The notes below the pieces were generated by a model that worked only from the letters and a program-made list of their open reading frames with translations, made no database searches and had not been told where the DNA came from. A stretch of 64,000 nt of DNA, taken from Vibrio celticus (GTDB lineage Bacteria; Pseudomonadota; Gammaproteobacteria; Enterobacterales; Vibrionaceae). Shown in pieces: positions 50,540-59,821 of the stretch. Made by a program: the position numbers and the translations under genes. The stretch spans positions 930,001-994,000 of the forward strand of contig NZ_AP025463.1 in the NCBI RefSeq assembly GCF_024347335.1, written 5' to 3'. Position 1 is the first letter of the stretch. Every line of letters starts with the position of its first letter.

Positions 50540-52273
50540 TTAATGCTTTCTTGCAAATATATACGCGGCATAAGCGGGGGCTATTTGCGTTGTTATAAAA
50601 TCTGAGCGAACGTGTTCATTGTTAATATTCTGATTATCAAGCATTAACTCGCCTAATTGGGTGCAGTCGATATCAACAACGCTCTCTTGTGGACTTAAAT
50701 TGGTAATAATGGTCCATGTCATATCTTGAGCAACACGTTGATAAACATAGATATTAGGATCGTTAGCTAGCAGTAATTGATAACGGCCAACCACTAAGCT
50801 TTCATGTGACTTACGCAAAGCAATCAACTGCTTATAGAAACCTAAGATCGAATTTGGATCTTGCTGTTGTTGCTCAACATTGATATCTGCATACTGTTGA
50901 TTCACCGAGAACCAAGGTTGCACCTCAGAAAAACCGGCAAAATCCTGGTCATTCCATTGCATTGGCAAGCGACTGTGGTCGCGGGATACTTGATTTAACA
51001 AGGCTAAGATATCGGCATTGCTCTGACCTTGTTGCGATAGCTTTTGAATTAAATTTCTCGCAGACACATCGTTAAATTCGTCAAGAGAAGTAAACTGATG
51101 ATTGACCATACCAATCTCTTGGCCCTGATAAATAAATGGAGTTCCTTTCATCAAGAAATAACAACTCGCTAACGCGGTAGCACTGGCATACCTAGAGTTA
51201 GGATCGGCAAAAGTATCAATACTACGAGCTTGATCGTGGTTTTCTAAATAAAGCGCATTCCAGCCTTTACCTTCTAAGGCATCTTGCCAACGCGATAAAA
51301 TGCGTTTGAACGCCACGAGATCGAAATTCTCGTTGCTTTGTTCTTCCGACCATAGCTTCATGTGTTCAAACTGAAAAATCATGTTAAAAACACCACCTTG
51401 ATCGTGCTCGGTCGCTTCAGCAACCCAAGGCAATGCGTTGTCGGCCGTCACCCCATTGGCCTCACCAACGGTCACAATATCAAAAGGCGAAAACGCCTGC
51501 TCTTTTAACTCATACAGGTGCTTTTCAATACCTTCAACATTCATGTGATAATCGAATGAAGAGACATACTTTTCACCCTTTGGATTGGGTAAAGAGGGTA
51601 AACCAGCTTGTTTCTGAATATGGCTAATTGCATCGACACGGAAACCATCAATACCTCGTTCCAACCACCAATGAATCATTTTAAATAGTGCTTGTTTAAC
51701 TTCAGGATTTTCCCAATTAAGGTCAGGCTGTTTTTTAGAGAATAGATGTAAATAATACTGTGCGGTTTTGTCATCATATTCCCATGCACTACCATGAAAA
51801 ATACTTTCCCAGTTATTAGGTTCGCAAGTCGGTTTTTCATCTGTTGACTCACAACCATCACGCCAAATGTACCAATCACGCTTAGGGCTATCTTTGTTGT
51901 CTCGAGATTCGATAAACCATGGATGCTCATCGCTAGTGTGGTTGATGACTAAATCCATAATAATGCGAATGCCACGTTCATGAGCAGCAGTGATTAATTT
52001 ATCCACATCCTCAAGGGTTCCAAAGTCAGGATGAATCGCTTGATAGTCACTGATATCGTAACCGTTGTCATCATTCGGTGATGCGTAGAATGGGCAGATC
52101 CATATTAAATCAATGCCCAAATCAGCAAGATAATCCAGCTTAGCAATGATTCCATTGATATCGCCAATGCCGTCCTGGTTTGTATCATAAAAACTACGGG
52201 GATAAATTTGGTAGGCAGTTGCTTTCTTCCACCACGCGAGTGGTTTTGAGTGTAGATCAGTAGCGAGTGTCAT
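50540..52273 (-). CDS. GH13 alpha-glucosidase (oligo-1,6-glucosidase / trehalose-6-P hydrolase type)
   Basis: 577 aa cytosolic (no signal peptide). The (beta/alpha)8 GH13 regions are visible: DLVINHTSDEHPWF near residue 100, the nucleophile Asp in GFRVDAISHIQ near 200, the acid/base Glu in TVGEANGV near 255, and LENHDQARS near 325. The segment WWKKATAYQIYPRSFYDTNQ at the start is typical of GH13 subfamilies 23, 29 and 31. Together with the PTS gene it would hydrolyse the imported (phospho-)glucoside; trehalose-6-P, isomaltose-6-P and sucrose isomers are all possible. A 9-bp-arm palindrome overlaps the leader. Confidence 0.9.
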   Translation of the reverse strand: MTLATDLHSKPLAWWKKATAYQIYPRSFYDTNQDGIGDINGIIAKLDYLADLGIDLIWICPFYASPNDDNGYDISDYQAIHPDFGTLEDVDKLITAAHERGIRIIMDLVINHTSDEHPWFIESRDNKDSPKRDWYIWRDGCESTDEKPTCEPNNWESIFHGSAWEYDDKTAQYYLHLFSKKQPDLNWENPEVKQALFKMIHWWLERGIDGFRVDAISHIQKQAGLPSLPNPKGEKYVSSFDYHMNVEGIEKHLYELKEQAFSPFDIVTVGEANGVTADNALPWVAEATEHDQGGVFNMIFQFEHMKLWSEEQSNENFDLVAFKRILSRWQDALEGKGWNALYLENHDQARSIDTFADPNSRYASATALASCYFLMKGTPFIYQGQEIGMVNHQFTSLDEFNDVSARNLIQKLSQQGQSNADILALLNQVSRDHSRLPMQWNDQDFAGFSEVQPWFSVNQQYADINVEQQQQDPNSILGFYKQLIALRKSHESLVVGRYQLLLANDPNIYVYQRVAQDMTWTIITNLSPQESVVDIDCTQLGELMLDNQNINNEHVRSDFITTQIAPAYAAYIFARKH

Positions 52274-52280
52274 CGGTTAT

Positions 52281-52308
52281 ACTATGTGTGTTATCGTTAA
52301 CACATAGT
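52281..52308 (-). promoter_or_regulatory. Operator-like palindrome upstream of the glucosidase gene
   Basis: ACTATGTGT and ACACATAGT are perfect 9-bp inverted arms. The centre reads TGTTATCGTTAACA, a near-palindrome around CG, which is the shape of LacI-family operators. It lies just upstream of the glucosidase start and 34 bases downstream of the end of the LacI-family gene, so it is the likely operator of the catabolic operon. Confidence 0.7.
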
Positions 52309-52341
52309 GTTAAATGGAACCTATTTGGACTCAATACAATT

Positions 52342-53307
52342 TCAGAGAAACTGTGAACTTTCTCTCATTCTTATGTCGAATGTGCCTTCAACGGAACTGA
52401 AATCGCGCTTGAGCAATTTTTTGACAGCTTGGTAGCCCACTTGATAGTAGTTAAAAGCGACAGTAGTCAGGCTTGGGACTAACAAATCGCTGTAGTCATA
52501 GTCACCCATGCCTACAATCCATAAGTTATGACCAATCTTGAGTTGCTGTTCTTTGGCGCGACGATATAAACGAATAGCAATATTATCGGTGGCACAAAAG
52601 TAGACATGATTAGGCTGTAATTGAATTGCCTGGTAGCCGGCTTTGTCCTCCGAGTTGGCTAGAGCTTGTAGTGAAAAATTCAACTCAGGGACGGTGTCAG
52701 TAATGGTGGCTTGCATCAACTTAGTACGGCTGGAAAGCATACGCTCATCATAAATATAATGTACGGCTGCCAGCGGTGCCTGCTGTTGTTTTAACTGAGT
52801 GATGGTTTGGGAAACGAGTGCTTTAATTGCAGCATGGTCGGGGTAATATAAACAGCAATGGTGGGGGGTGTTTTTACCAATAAATAACACATTGTCTAAG
52901 GTTTGATAAAACGTCTCTTCGACACTGTGCTTTGAAGCAATAATAATAGTGCCCAATGCATTTAAGCCATTAAACTCTCTCACAGCTTGGCATTCTGACT
53001 CATGGTTAAACCCTGAGGCATGAAAAAGCATTCGTACTTGTGATTCATTGGCAGCCGCCAGCGCTCCTTTAATTACCAAACTAGTTGTATATGACTCAAT
53101 GCGAGGAGCAACGAAACCAATAATATTAGATTGGCTACGAATGGAACGAGCAAATATATTAGGGGTATAATGGTTTTCTTTGACGATAGCATCAATTTTA
53201 AGGCGATTTTCAGCCGAGACATAACCGTCATTAAAGTAACGTGACACGGTCATTGTTGAAATTCCAAGCTGTCTTGAAATCTCCGCCATGGTCATTTTTT
53301 TACTCAT
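52342..53307 (-). CDS. LacI-family transcriptional repressor
   Basis: 321 aa from ATG 53307 (GTG one codon upstream is also possible; AAGGA lies 7 bases ahead of the ATG). The N-terminal helix-turn-helix MTMAEISRQLGISTMTVSRY with hinge helix (NIFARSIRSQS) is canonical, and a periplasmic-binding-protein-like sugar domain follows (about 62-321). It most likely represses the adjacent glucosidase/PTS genes and responds to a sugar phosphate. A 12-bp palindrome CCAATATATTGG upstream may serve autoregulation. Confidence 0.92.
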   Translation of the reverse strand: MSKKMTMAEISRQLGISTMTVSRYFNDGYVSAENRLKIDAIVKENHYTPNIFARSIRSQSNIIGFVAPRIESYTTSLVIKGALAAANESQVRMLFHASGFNHESECQAVREFNGLNALGTIIIASKHSVEETFYQTLDNVLFIGKNTPHHCCLYYPDHAAIKALVSQTITQLKQQQAPLAAVHYIYDERMLSSRTKLMQATITDTVPELNFSLQALANSEDKAGYQAIQLQPNHVYFCATDNIAIRLYRRAKEQQLKIGHNLWIVGMGDYDYSDLLVPSLTTVAFNYYQVGYQAVKKLLKRDFSSVEGTFDIRMRESSQFL

Positions 53308-53344
53308 CACATTTTCCTTCCATAATGTATTATTGCCATATTAT

Positions 53345-53356
53345 CCAATATATTGG
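53345..53356. promoter_or_regulatory. 12-bp palindrome upstream of the LacI-family gene
   Basis: CCAATATATTGG, 38 bases ahead of the start codon, in an AT-rich promoter-like stretch. Possible autoregulatory site. Between it and 53509 I see no gene. Confidence 0.35.
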
Positions 53357-53508
53357 CTGACAACAAAGTAAATAAAAACGCTACCTGATGATATACACAT
53401 AGTACTTCAAGTTTATAAGGTATTGTCCACTTCTCAACCTGAACTGAATGCCCGTAGTCACGACCTTGCTCGTTCAGGTCTTCAGTGCAACGACTGCTAA
53501 TTTAAAAA

Positions 53509-53700
53509 TGGGCAGGAGACATCACCGACGTAGCTACAAACAAATGTTGGCTATAATTAGTTGCCATTATTGACCTTTATTCAAGGCAAGTTATTGGTTG
53601 GTTTATGGGTACGAGAATGACGGCCTCACTGGTATGTGATGTCTTATCGATGGCTTTATTTCGCCGAGAGTTTCCTGAAACGGTTATTACTCATCGCGAG
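53509..53700 (+). pseudogene. IS3-family OrfB remnant
   Basis: WAGDITDVATNKCWL, then an in-frame TAA at 53554, then LVAIIDLYSRQVIGWFM, TASLVCDVLSMALFRREFPE and TVITHR. This is the first half of an IS3 OrfB DDE domain, in which the usual Tyr after GWL has become a stop. The sequence ends where HSDRGSQY should follow. A dead fragment next to a complete IS3-family element. Confidence 0.85.
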
Positions 53701-53820
53701 GTAGTCAGTACTGTTCGAAAGACTATTGAGGTCTCATAAGCACCTATAACCTAAAGCAAAGTATAAGTAGAAAAAGAAATTGATGGGATATAGAAAAGGG
53801 CTAATACCCCTATCTGGCAG

Positions 53821-55429
53821 GGTAGTTGTCACTGTTAAAATTTAACCAGTTTGGGCGATAAAGAGTAATTGTGTCTCGTATCTCAGTAGAAAGAAAAGAA
53901 GCTATATTGAAGAAGCTGTTGCCTCCCTATTCAATGTCAGTTAAAGAAGTGTCGGAAGAGGAAGGAATTAGCACTGCGACCCTGTATCATTGGCGCAAGC
54001 AACTCAGACGTTCAGGAGCCGCAGTGCCAAATAGCAACACTTCATCAGAGCAGTGGTCTGCTCAAACTAAACTCGCCATCGTCGCTGAAACCTATTCTAT
54101 GACTGAAAATGAACTCAGCCAATATTGTCGAGAGAAGGGCTTGTACCCTGAGCAAGTACAGACTTGGCGCAGCGAGTTTGTTCAAGGAGTCATGTCGAAC
54201 AAAGAGAGTGAAGCACAAGCCAAAAAACAGGCTAAAGCTGACAAACTTGAAATCAAAGAGTTGAAGAAAGATTTACGACTCAAAGAAAAAGCGCTCGCTG
54301 AAACGGCCGCCCTCTTGGTACTAAGAAAAAGCTGCGAGCCTTTACGGGGAAGAGCCAGAGGACGACTAACCTCCACCGATGAAAGGCAGAGCATAGTGGC
54401 TCTTATCTTGGAGGCGAAGCAACGCGGATGCCGCTTAGAGCCAGCTTGCCATGAAGTTCAAATCGACTTGAGAACGTATCGTCGCTGGTATCAGCAAGGT
54501 GAAGTTCAAGCTGACAAAAGGCCGATATGCGTCAGACCTGAGCCTGCTAACAAGCTGTCGCAGGAAGAGCGAGATGCGATAATCGAGGTGTGTAACCGCC
54601 CTGAATTCGCAAGCTTACCTCCGACTCAAGTCGTCCCAACACTGCTTGATAAAGGTGAGTATATCGCCTCTGAGTCGAGTTACTATCGGGTGCTGACTGC
54701 ACGAGGGCAACTTCACAAACGAGGTCGTCAGCGGAGTAGACAGAAGCAAGCGAAGCCAACAAGTTACACAGCTACGGACTCGAACCAAGTCTACACATGG
54801 GATATCACTTACTTACCTTCAAAGGTTCGAGGCCACCACTATTACCTGTATGTCATCGAGGACATCTACAGCCGAAAAGTCGTTGGTTATGAAGTGTATG
54901 AGCGTGAGTGCGGTGAGCTGGCGTCACAACTTCTGCAACGGACGTTGATGCGAGAGCAGTGCTTCAATCAAGCGCTGGTTCTTCACTCAGATAACGGTGC
55001 GCCTATGAAGTCGCTGACGTTCAAAGCTAAAATGGAAGAGTTAGGTATTACCTCATCGTATAGCCGCCCGAGAGTCAGTGATGATAACCCGTATGTCGAG
55101 TCATTGTTCCGCACGGTAAAGTACATACCAAGCTGGCCAACAAAGGGCTTTGAAACTCTCGACAGTAGTCGAAGTTGGGTTGAAGACTTCGTACGCTGGT
55201 ACAACACCGAGCACAAGCACAGTAAGCTAAATTACGTCACGCCTTCAGAGCGTCACAATGGAAAAGATAAAGAGATCCTGAAGCAGCGTGCTGAGGTATT
55301 GCTCGCTGCAAAACGCCGAAAACCTGAGCGATGGCCTGGTGATATCAGGAACTGTGAGCCTGTCGGTGACGTTCACCTAAATCCAGAAAGAGAAGCTGCT
55401 TAATAAGTAAGCAAATGATGACAACTACC
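53821..55429 (+). mobile_element. IS3-family insertion sequence with single long ORF
   Basis: GGTAGTTGTCA (53821-53831) is repeated inverted as TGACAACTACC (55419-55429), around one transposase gene. The outermost bases and the target duplication could not be settled, so the true ends may be up to about 10 bases further out. Confidence 0.8.
53871..55403 (+). CDS. IS3-family transposase (fused OrfA/OrfB)
   Basis: 510 aa in one uninterrupted frame. The N-terminus has an OrfA-like helix-turn-helix (VKEVSEEEGISTATLYHWRK) and a second one (LSQYCREKGLYPEQVQTWRS), with a coiled coil (KLEIKELKKDLRLKEKALAE). The DDE core is YTWDITYLP near residue 300, LVLHSDNGAPM near 370, and SRPRVSDDNPYVESLFRTVK near 397. 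No frameshift is needed, unlike classical IS3. It starts with GTG 53871. Confidence 0.92.
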   Translation: MSRISVERKEAILKKLLPPYSMSVKEVSEEEGISTATLYHWRKQLRRSGAAVPNSNTSSEQWSAQTKLAIVAETYSMTENELSQYCREKGLYPEQVQTWRSEFVQGVMSNKESEAQAKKQAKADKLEIKELKKDLRLKEKALAETAALLVLRKSCEPLRGRARGRLTSTDERQSIVALILEAKQRGCRLEPACHEVQIDLRTYRRWYQQGEVQADKRPICVRPEPANKLSQEERDAIIEVCNRPEFASLPPTQVVPTLLDKGEYIASESSYYRVLTARGQLHKRGRQRSRQKQAKPTSYTATDSNQVYTWDITYLPSKVRGHHYYLYVIEDIYSRKVVGYEVYERECGELASQLLQRTLMREQCFNQALVLHSDNGAPMKSLTFKAKMEELGITSSYSRPRVSDDNPYVESLFRTVKYIPSWPTKGFETLDSSRSWVEDFVRWYNTEHKHSKLNYVTPSERHNGKDKEILKQRAEVLLAAKRRKPERWPGDIRNCEPVGDVHLNPEREAA

Positions 55430-55448
55430 TTGAAAAACACCGATACGC

Positions 55449-55697
55449 TTAGGTTATGGCTTCTAACTCGATAAGGTTATCAAGGGCTTCTTGGTCGGTT
55501 TTACCACAAATGACAGGGCAAGCTTTGAACTGGTGACATACTTTCGGGCGTGAAGCTTGACCGAATAACTTACACAGATCTTGTTCATTTAATTGAATGC
55601 AGCGTACGCCAGCAGGCTTACCATTAGGCATTCCAGGAATAGCAGATGTAATACTTGGAGCGATACAACATGCTCCACAACCTAGACGACATTCCAT
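55449..55697 (-). CDS. YkgJ-family Cys-cluster protein
   Basis: 82 aa from ATG 55697 (MECRLGCGACC); the frame is open for 60 more codons upstream, but those overlap the divergent gene's leader and lack similarity. Eight cysteines occur in the CxxGCGACC, VRCIQL, LCKLFG, VCHQF and CPVIC pattern of the YkgJ/CxxCxxCC family, thought to bind zinc or an Fe-S cluster. Function unknown. Divergent from ycgN, which has the same type of cluster. Confidence 0.85.
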   Translation of the reverse strand: MECRLGCGACCIAPSITSAIPGMPNGKPAGVRCIQLNEQDLCKLFGQASRPKVCHQFKACPVICGKTDQEALDNLIELEAIT

Positions 55698-55856
55698 CAA
55701 ATTAAACTCACTAAATAACAGGGTGCGCGATAGTAGCAAAAAATGATGAGAGTGACAGCTGTTGATTGAATCAAATAATGAACAATTATTATCCTTGAAC
55801 TTTTTATGGGCTAGCGGTATAACACGCACCCCAGTAAAAGAGTAAGAAGTAATCCT

Positions 55857-56309
55857 ATGACGAATCCATTTTGGCAAGAAAAAACACTAGAGCAAATGAC
55901 TGAGAATGAGTGGGAATCACTTTGCGACGGTTGTGGTAAGTGCTGCCTGCATAAACTAATGGATGAAGATAGCGATGAAGTTTACTACACCAATGTGGCG
56001 TGTAGCTGGTTAAACGACAAAACATGTTCGTGTAAAGATTATCCGAACCGCTTCACTTCAGGTGAAGAGTGTTTGAAGCTGACTCGTGACAAGATCGATG
56101 AGTTTCACTGGCTACCAGACACTTGTGCTTACCGCCTTTTATCAGAATCTAAGCCGATCCCTGAGTGGCATCCATTGATCACCGGATCAAAAACAGAGAT
56201 GCATGCAGCAGGTGAAAGCGTTCGTAACAAAGTGGTATACGAAATTGATGTGGTGGATTGGGAAGACCACATCCAAAACTTACCTGATAGACTAAAACCT
56301 CACAATTAA
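55857..56309 (+). CDS. ycgN: YcgN-family (UPF0260) Cys-cluster protein
   Basis: 150 aa, normal length. CDGCGKCCLHKLMDED near residue 23, then CSWLNDKTCSCKDYPNRF and the ECLKLT, FHWLPDTCAYRLL blocks are diagnostic. The CxxCxxCC cluster suggests metal binding; the role is unknown. The recombinase module begins 57 bases downstream, so the element has integrated next to, but not in, this gene. Confidence 0.93.
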   Translation: MTNPFWQEKTLEQMTENEWESLCDGCGKCCLHKLMDEDSDEVYYTNVACSWLNDKTCSCKDYPNRFTSGEECLKLTRDKIDEFHWLPDTCAYRLLSESKPIPEWHPLITGSKTEMHAAGESVRNKVVYEIDVVDWEDHIQNLPDRLKPHN

Positions 56310-56336
56310 CTTTCAAAGTTGAGAATGCTGTATATA

Positions 56337-56352
56337 CTGATTGTATGTACAG
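56337..56352 (+). promoter_or_regulatory. LexA (SOS) box ahead of intA-like gene
   Basis: CTGATTGTATGTACAG fits CTG-N10-CAG. With flanks it reads TACTGATTGTATGTACAGTA, near-palindromic and close to gamma-proteobacterial LexA sites such as TACTGTATATATATACAGTA. It ends 13 bases before the preferred start codon, an ideal place for repression. Confidence 0.75.
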
Positions 56353-56365
56353 TATAAGGTTTAGT

Positions 56366-57959
56366 ATGTCAGATAAAGATGCAAATAAGAAAAAGGTCAT
56401 ACGAAAAGAAGTAGAAATTTCGACTATACCTAACTTCGTTTACGAGAAACCATTAGTATCTATTGATGAGAATGGCGAGCCTCAGATTACCTACCGTGCC
56501 AATGGCAATAAAACCCTCATCAAAAAGCTCCCTTTACTCCATATTGCTGAGTATGACGATAAAGACAAACTAATCAGCTATCAATCATTAGACATGGTTA
56601 ATGAGTTCTTATTGTCGAAAGCAATCGATGATGGCGTGCTTGAGCTTGGTACAGATGCACAAGGGCTTGCTCATTACTTTAGTTTTGTATTGGACAAGCA
56701 GGCTGAGTGGGATGCTGAATACGATGAAGGGGACTTTGACCCTCTCTATGATGACCCCCGTCCAGAATGGAGTATCTTTCCTCGCAACAAACAAGAACGG
56801 GTAACCTACCAATATCGAGATGGAATAAAGCAGCTCGCTATTAATGGCGTATTGGCTAAAACAACGGCTAGGCAATATATGAGTAGTGTCGTTGGTTTCT
56901 ACAAACATTGTCTTCGTCAAGGTATCCGCTTCAATAATCCGCCCTTCCAATTTGAGACAGTTAACATCCATTTCGAAGCGTCTGCATCAAGTATGAAAGC
57001 TTACCAACGTAAGCAGGTACACACGACGGATATGCGGATTAAGTTTTCTAAGTCATCACGCAGTGGCGGCACAAACCTCAGCAACCTGCGCCGTGATCAA
57101 AGCCGTTTACCAATAATGAATGGAACATCCTGCAAAACATATTAATGAAGTCTCGTAGGGTGGTTCGTCATGGTGACAATAATAAACTGCATTCACTGCC
57201 GATTGAGTTTTGCCTGCACCCAATGATTTGCCGTAATACGGGTTACGCCGAGAGGAAGCAGCGAGCCTTCATTTAGGACAGATTGTTAACCCCGAAACCA
57301 TGATTCAGGGCGGCAAAGAGGTGTTTAAAAAGCCTGTGATGGATTTGGGTGTCGGTGATAAGTATCAATCACTCACAAAGACTGCTGAGGGCTTCGCAGA
57401 GAAGAATAAAAGCCGCGAAACCATTATCCCCGCCACATTGATGAAGATGCTTTACGATTACTCGCAGTCTGATAGGTATCAAAAGCGCCTTGAGAAATTC
57501 AAAGCATGGTGCAAGGAGCAGGCTGAGGCAGGTAATACGCATTTCTTTGAGGGTGATGATGCAATCAACCCTGAACTGGAATACCTGTTTATTACCCAGT
57601 CCGGGAAACCGATGTTTAAGCGGTTACAAGACTTTACTGGGCGCTGGGTGGAAATACGTAACACTGCAAACCTAACCCAAGGTCTTGACCAGCCTATTGT
57701 CGGCTCTATACATAATCTGCGTTCAACATTTGCCGTGAATATATTCCGCCACCTTTTAAATAAAAAGGATGAGCATGGCAACCCGTCAATCACACCCGAT
57801 GAGGCATTGGATAGGGTGTCAGTGTTGCTAGGCCATGAAGATAGGGCGACGACGATGGAATACCTGAAAATTGCACAGGATATGCCTTCTGCCGATGAAA
57901 TCTACGAGGACGTACTGGACTATATTGGCGCGTTTGATGATTTAGAGGGGTCATTATGA
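56366..57959 (+). pseudogene. Tyrosine recombinase (intA-like), two frameshifts
   Basis: The start ATG 56366 (MSDKDANKKKVIRKEVE) follows AAGGTTT; an ATG seven codons earlier lies within the LexA box. The N-terminal, SAM-like core-binding half runs to about 57098. The protein then continues in a second frame (PFTNNEWNILQNILMKSRRV ... FCLHPMICRNTG) and, from about 57243, in a third (LRREEAASLHLGQIVNPETM) to the TGA at 57959. Catalytic residues remain: Arg in TGLRREE, HNLRSTF with H-x-x-R, LLGHEDRATTMEYLKI with His and Tyr. Both shifts look like single-base deletions. The intact protein would have about 530 residues. It is followed by an ATGA overlap with the next gene. Confidence 0.85.
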
Positions 57960-59818
57960 TTCAAGGACGAAAGCGCACCAAAATTAAGATAAAGAAGACC
58001 AGCGCGCCAATTATTCCACTTTGCTTTGAAGAAATGGTTTTAGACTGCGGCAATGGAGTTCAATCTTACACATACCGTTTACGCTACCGCAATGTTCCAA
58101 CAGTAAAGCAAATAAAGTCAGGGAGTGAGGTCTTAGCTAATCGGGATGGTATCGTTAGGGACATTCACCAACGACTAAGCCTCTTACCTAAAAACAAGTC
58201 AAAGCAGAATTATTTGTCTGGGCTTGTAATCTACTTCCAATATCTTGATGGTATTGGACATCACGGTGACTTTTTCGCTAATGCCGTCATGATTGATTGC
58301 TTAAAGCACTTCAATAAATTACGCGAGAAAGGTGAGCAGGTATCAAAAGCAGCGCAAATTAAAATCAGCTTATCTTTCCTGTTAAGGCTGTGGAATAGAG
58401 AGTCTGACCTTAATGTATTGCCAGAAGTTGCAGCACGCCCTTTGGCTGCGAACAAAGCGTTCCATGTGGAAACAGAGTTGAAGCCACTATCCAAGGTCTT
58501 GGTTAAAGGTGCACTGGCCTTTCAGGAGGCGATTGAGAACAATGAGTTGTTATATATCCATCCGTTTTTTGATGAAGAGCGGTTTGATGAACAAGCAAAG
58601 CGTAATAGCTGGACACCAAAGCAAATTAGTTTTAAGAAATATGGCCTCAAGAAATGCATGAAACCTGCGGCTGGAACAATAAAGAGTAGCTCGCTTCAAC
58701 TTGAGCAGCTTAATCGTCAGGTATTTTATAATCAGGCTTCACGCAATTGGTTTTTCATATTCTCAATGCTGACAGGCATGAATACATCGGTGCTTGCTAA
58801 TGTGCGCCACAAGGACGTTTCATTTAAAAGTATTGGCAGTGGGCGGTTTGTTTTTGACGGTGAGAAATTCAGGGCAGGCTATAAAGGCTTGGATAATAGC
58901 GCTGGCTTTAGTCAGCGAACTAAAGAGTTGATTACCCGATGGCTAAAAACCTCTAAAGCGATGTACCAGTCACTAGGCATCCCGCTGTCAAACGAGCTAC
59001 CACTTTGCCCTTTCTTTAGTGCCAGCGGTGAGGTTTGGACATTCAATGCCCAGAGTTCACATATTGGCTACATCAATACTCAGCTTGAGAAGATAACTGG
59101 CTTAACGGTTACGACAAGTCGATTCAGGGCGACAAAATCTGATGTACTGATGCGAGTCACTGAGGATATCTTCCTTGTGTCACAGGGGCTGAATAATGAA
59201 ATAAATGTTGTCGCCCAACGCTACTCTAGTGGTGTTCAGGCAGACCATGATAACAACCTTAATGCCACGATGGACGCACAATACGCGGTTGCCAAGGGCG
59301 AGGAGATAGGCAAAGCCATCGAGGATGCAAAGGCGATGCGCAGCGATATTTTGTCAGATTATGATTATAAGAATTTGCGCAGCCGTGAAAGCAAAGAGCA
59401 GCCATTAATGACCACGCCCAGTGGCATCAAATGCGCAGGGGCAACACCAGAGAAGCTTATTGCGGAAGCAAGGCGCATGAAGCAGTCGGGCATCGATTTT
59501 TCGAAAGATACGGGACGTTGCACGGATTTTCTTGCTTGTTTTGATTGTGACAGCCATAAATTGGTGGCGTCAGAAAATGACATCTGGTTGATGTTGTCAT
59601 TTTTAGAACAAATCGAAGACCTCAAAGAGATGGTGGCAAGTAATTCCGCACCGAAGGATGAGTATTTTGTGGTGGAGGGGGTGTTGAAAAAAGTCCTTAT
59701 CAGGCTGAAACAAAAAGCACCCAAAAATTACGCTCAAGCAAAACAAAAAGTGGATGATGGCGACTACCACCCGCTTTACCAAGACCGAGCCAGTGCAAGC
59801 CAATTCTTTAAGGGGTAA
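57956..59818 (+). CDS. Tyrosine-recombinase-fold protein lacking catalytic residues (tfp-like)
   Basis: 620 aa, intact. It resembles a large tyrosine recombinase in layout, with an N-terminal core-binding part and a C-terminal catalytic fold, but the key positions are altered. The first catalytic Arg region reads LTGMNTSVLANVRHKDV (Asn instead of Arg). The H-x-x-R box is replaced by TTSRFRATKSD. The nucleophile region (NVVAQRYSSGVQADHDNN) is not a normal GHxxxxxTxxYxH. A Cys/His-containing segment (GRCTDFLACFDCDSHKL) near residue 525 may bind metal. In the four-gene core of strand-biased circularizing elements, the second gene is such a catalytically inactive 'Tfp' protein. The start overlaps the intA stop. 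Confidence 0.8.
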   Translation: MIQGRKRTKIKIKKTSAPIIPLCFEEMVLDCGNGVQSYTYRLRYRNVPTVKQIKSGSEVLANRDGIVRDIHQRLSLLPKNKSKQNYLSGLVIYFQYLDGIGHHGDFFANAVMIDCLKHFNKLREKGEQVSKAAQIKISLSFLLRLWNRESDLNVLPEVAARPLAANKAFHVETELKPLSKVLVKGALAFQEAIENNELLYIHPFFDEERFDEQAKRNSWTPKQISFKKYGLKKCMKPAAGTIKSSSLQLEQLNRQVFYNQASRNWFFIFSMLTGMNTSVLANVRHKDVSFKSIGSGRFVFDGEKFRAGYKGLDNSAGFSQRTKELITRWLKTSKAMYQSLGIPLSNELPLCPFFSASGEVWTFNAQSSHIGYINTQLEKITGLTVTTSRFRATKSDVLMRVTEDIFLVSQGLNNEINVVAQRYSSGVQADHDNNLNATMDAQYAVAKGEEIGKAIEDAKAMRSDILSDYDYKNLRSRESKEQPLMTTPSGIKCAGATPEKLIAEARRMKQSGIDFSKDTGRCTDFLACFDCDSHKLVASENDIWLMLSFLEQIEDLKEMVASNSAPKDEYFVVEGVLKKVLIRLKQKAPKNYAQAKQKVDDGDYHPLYQDRASASQFFKG

Positions 59819-59821
59819 TTT

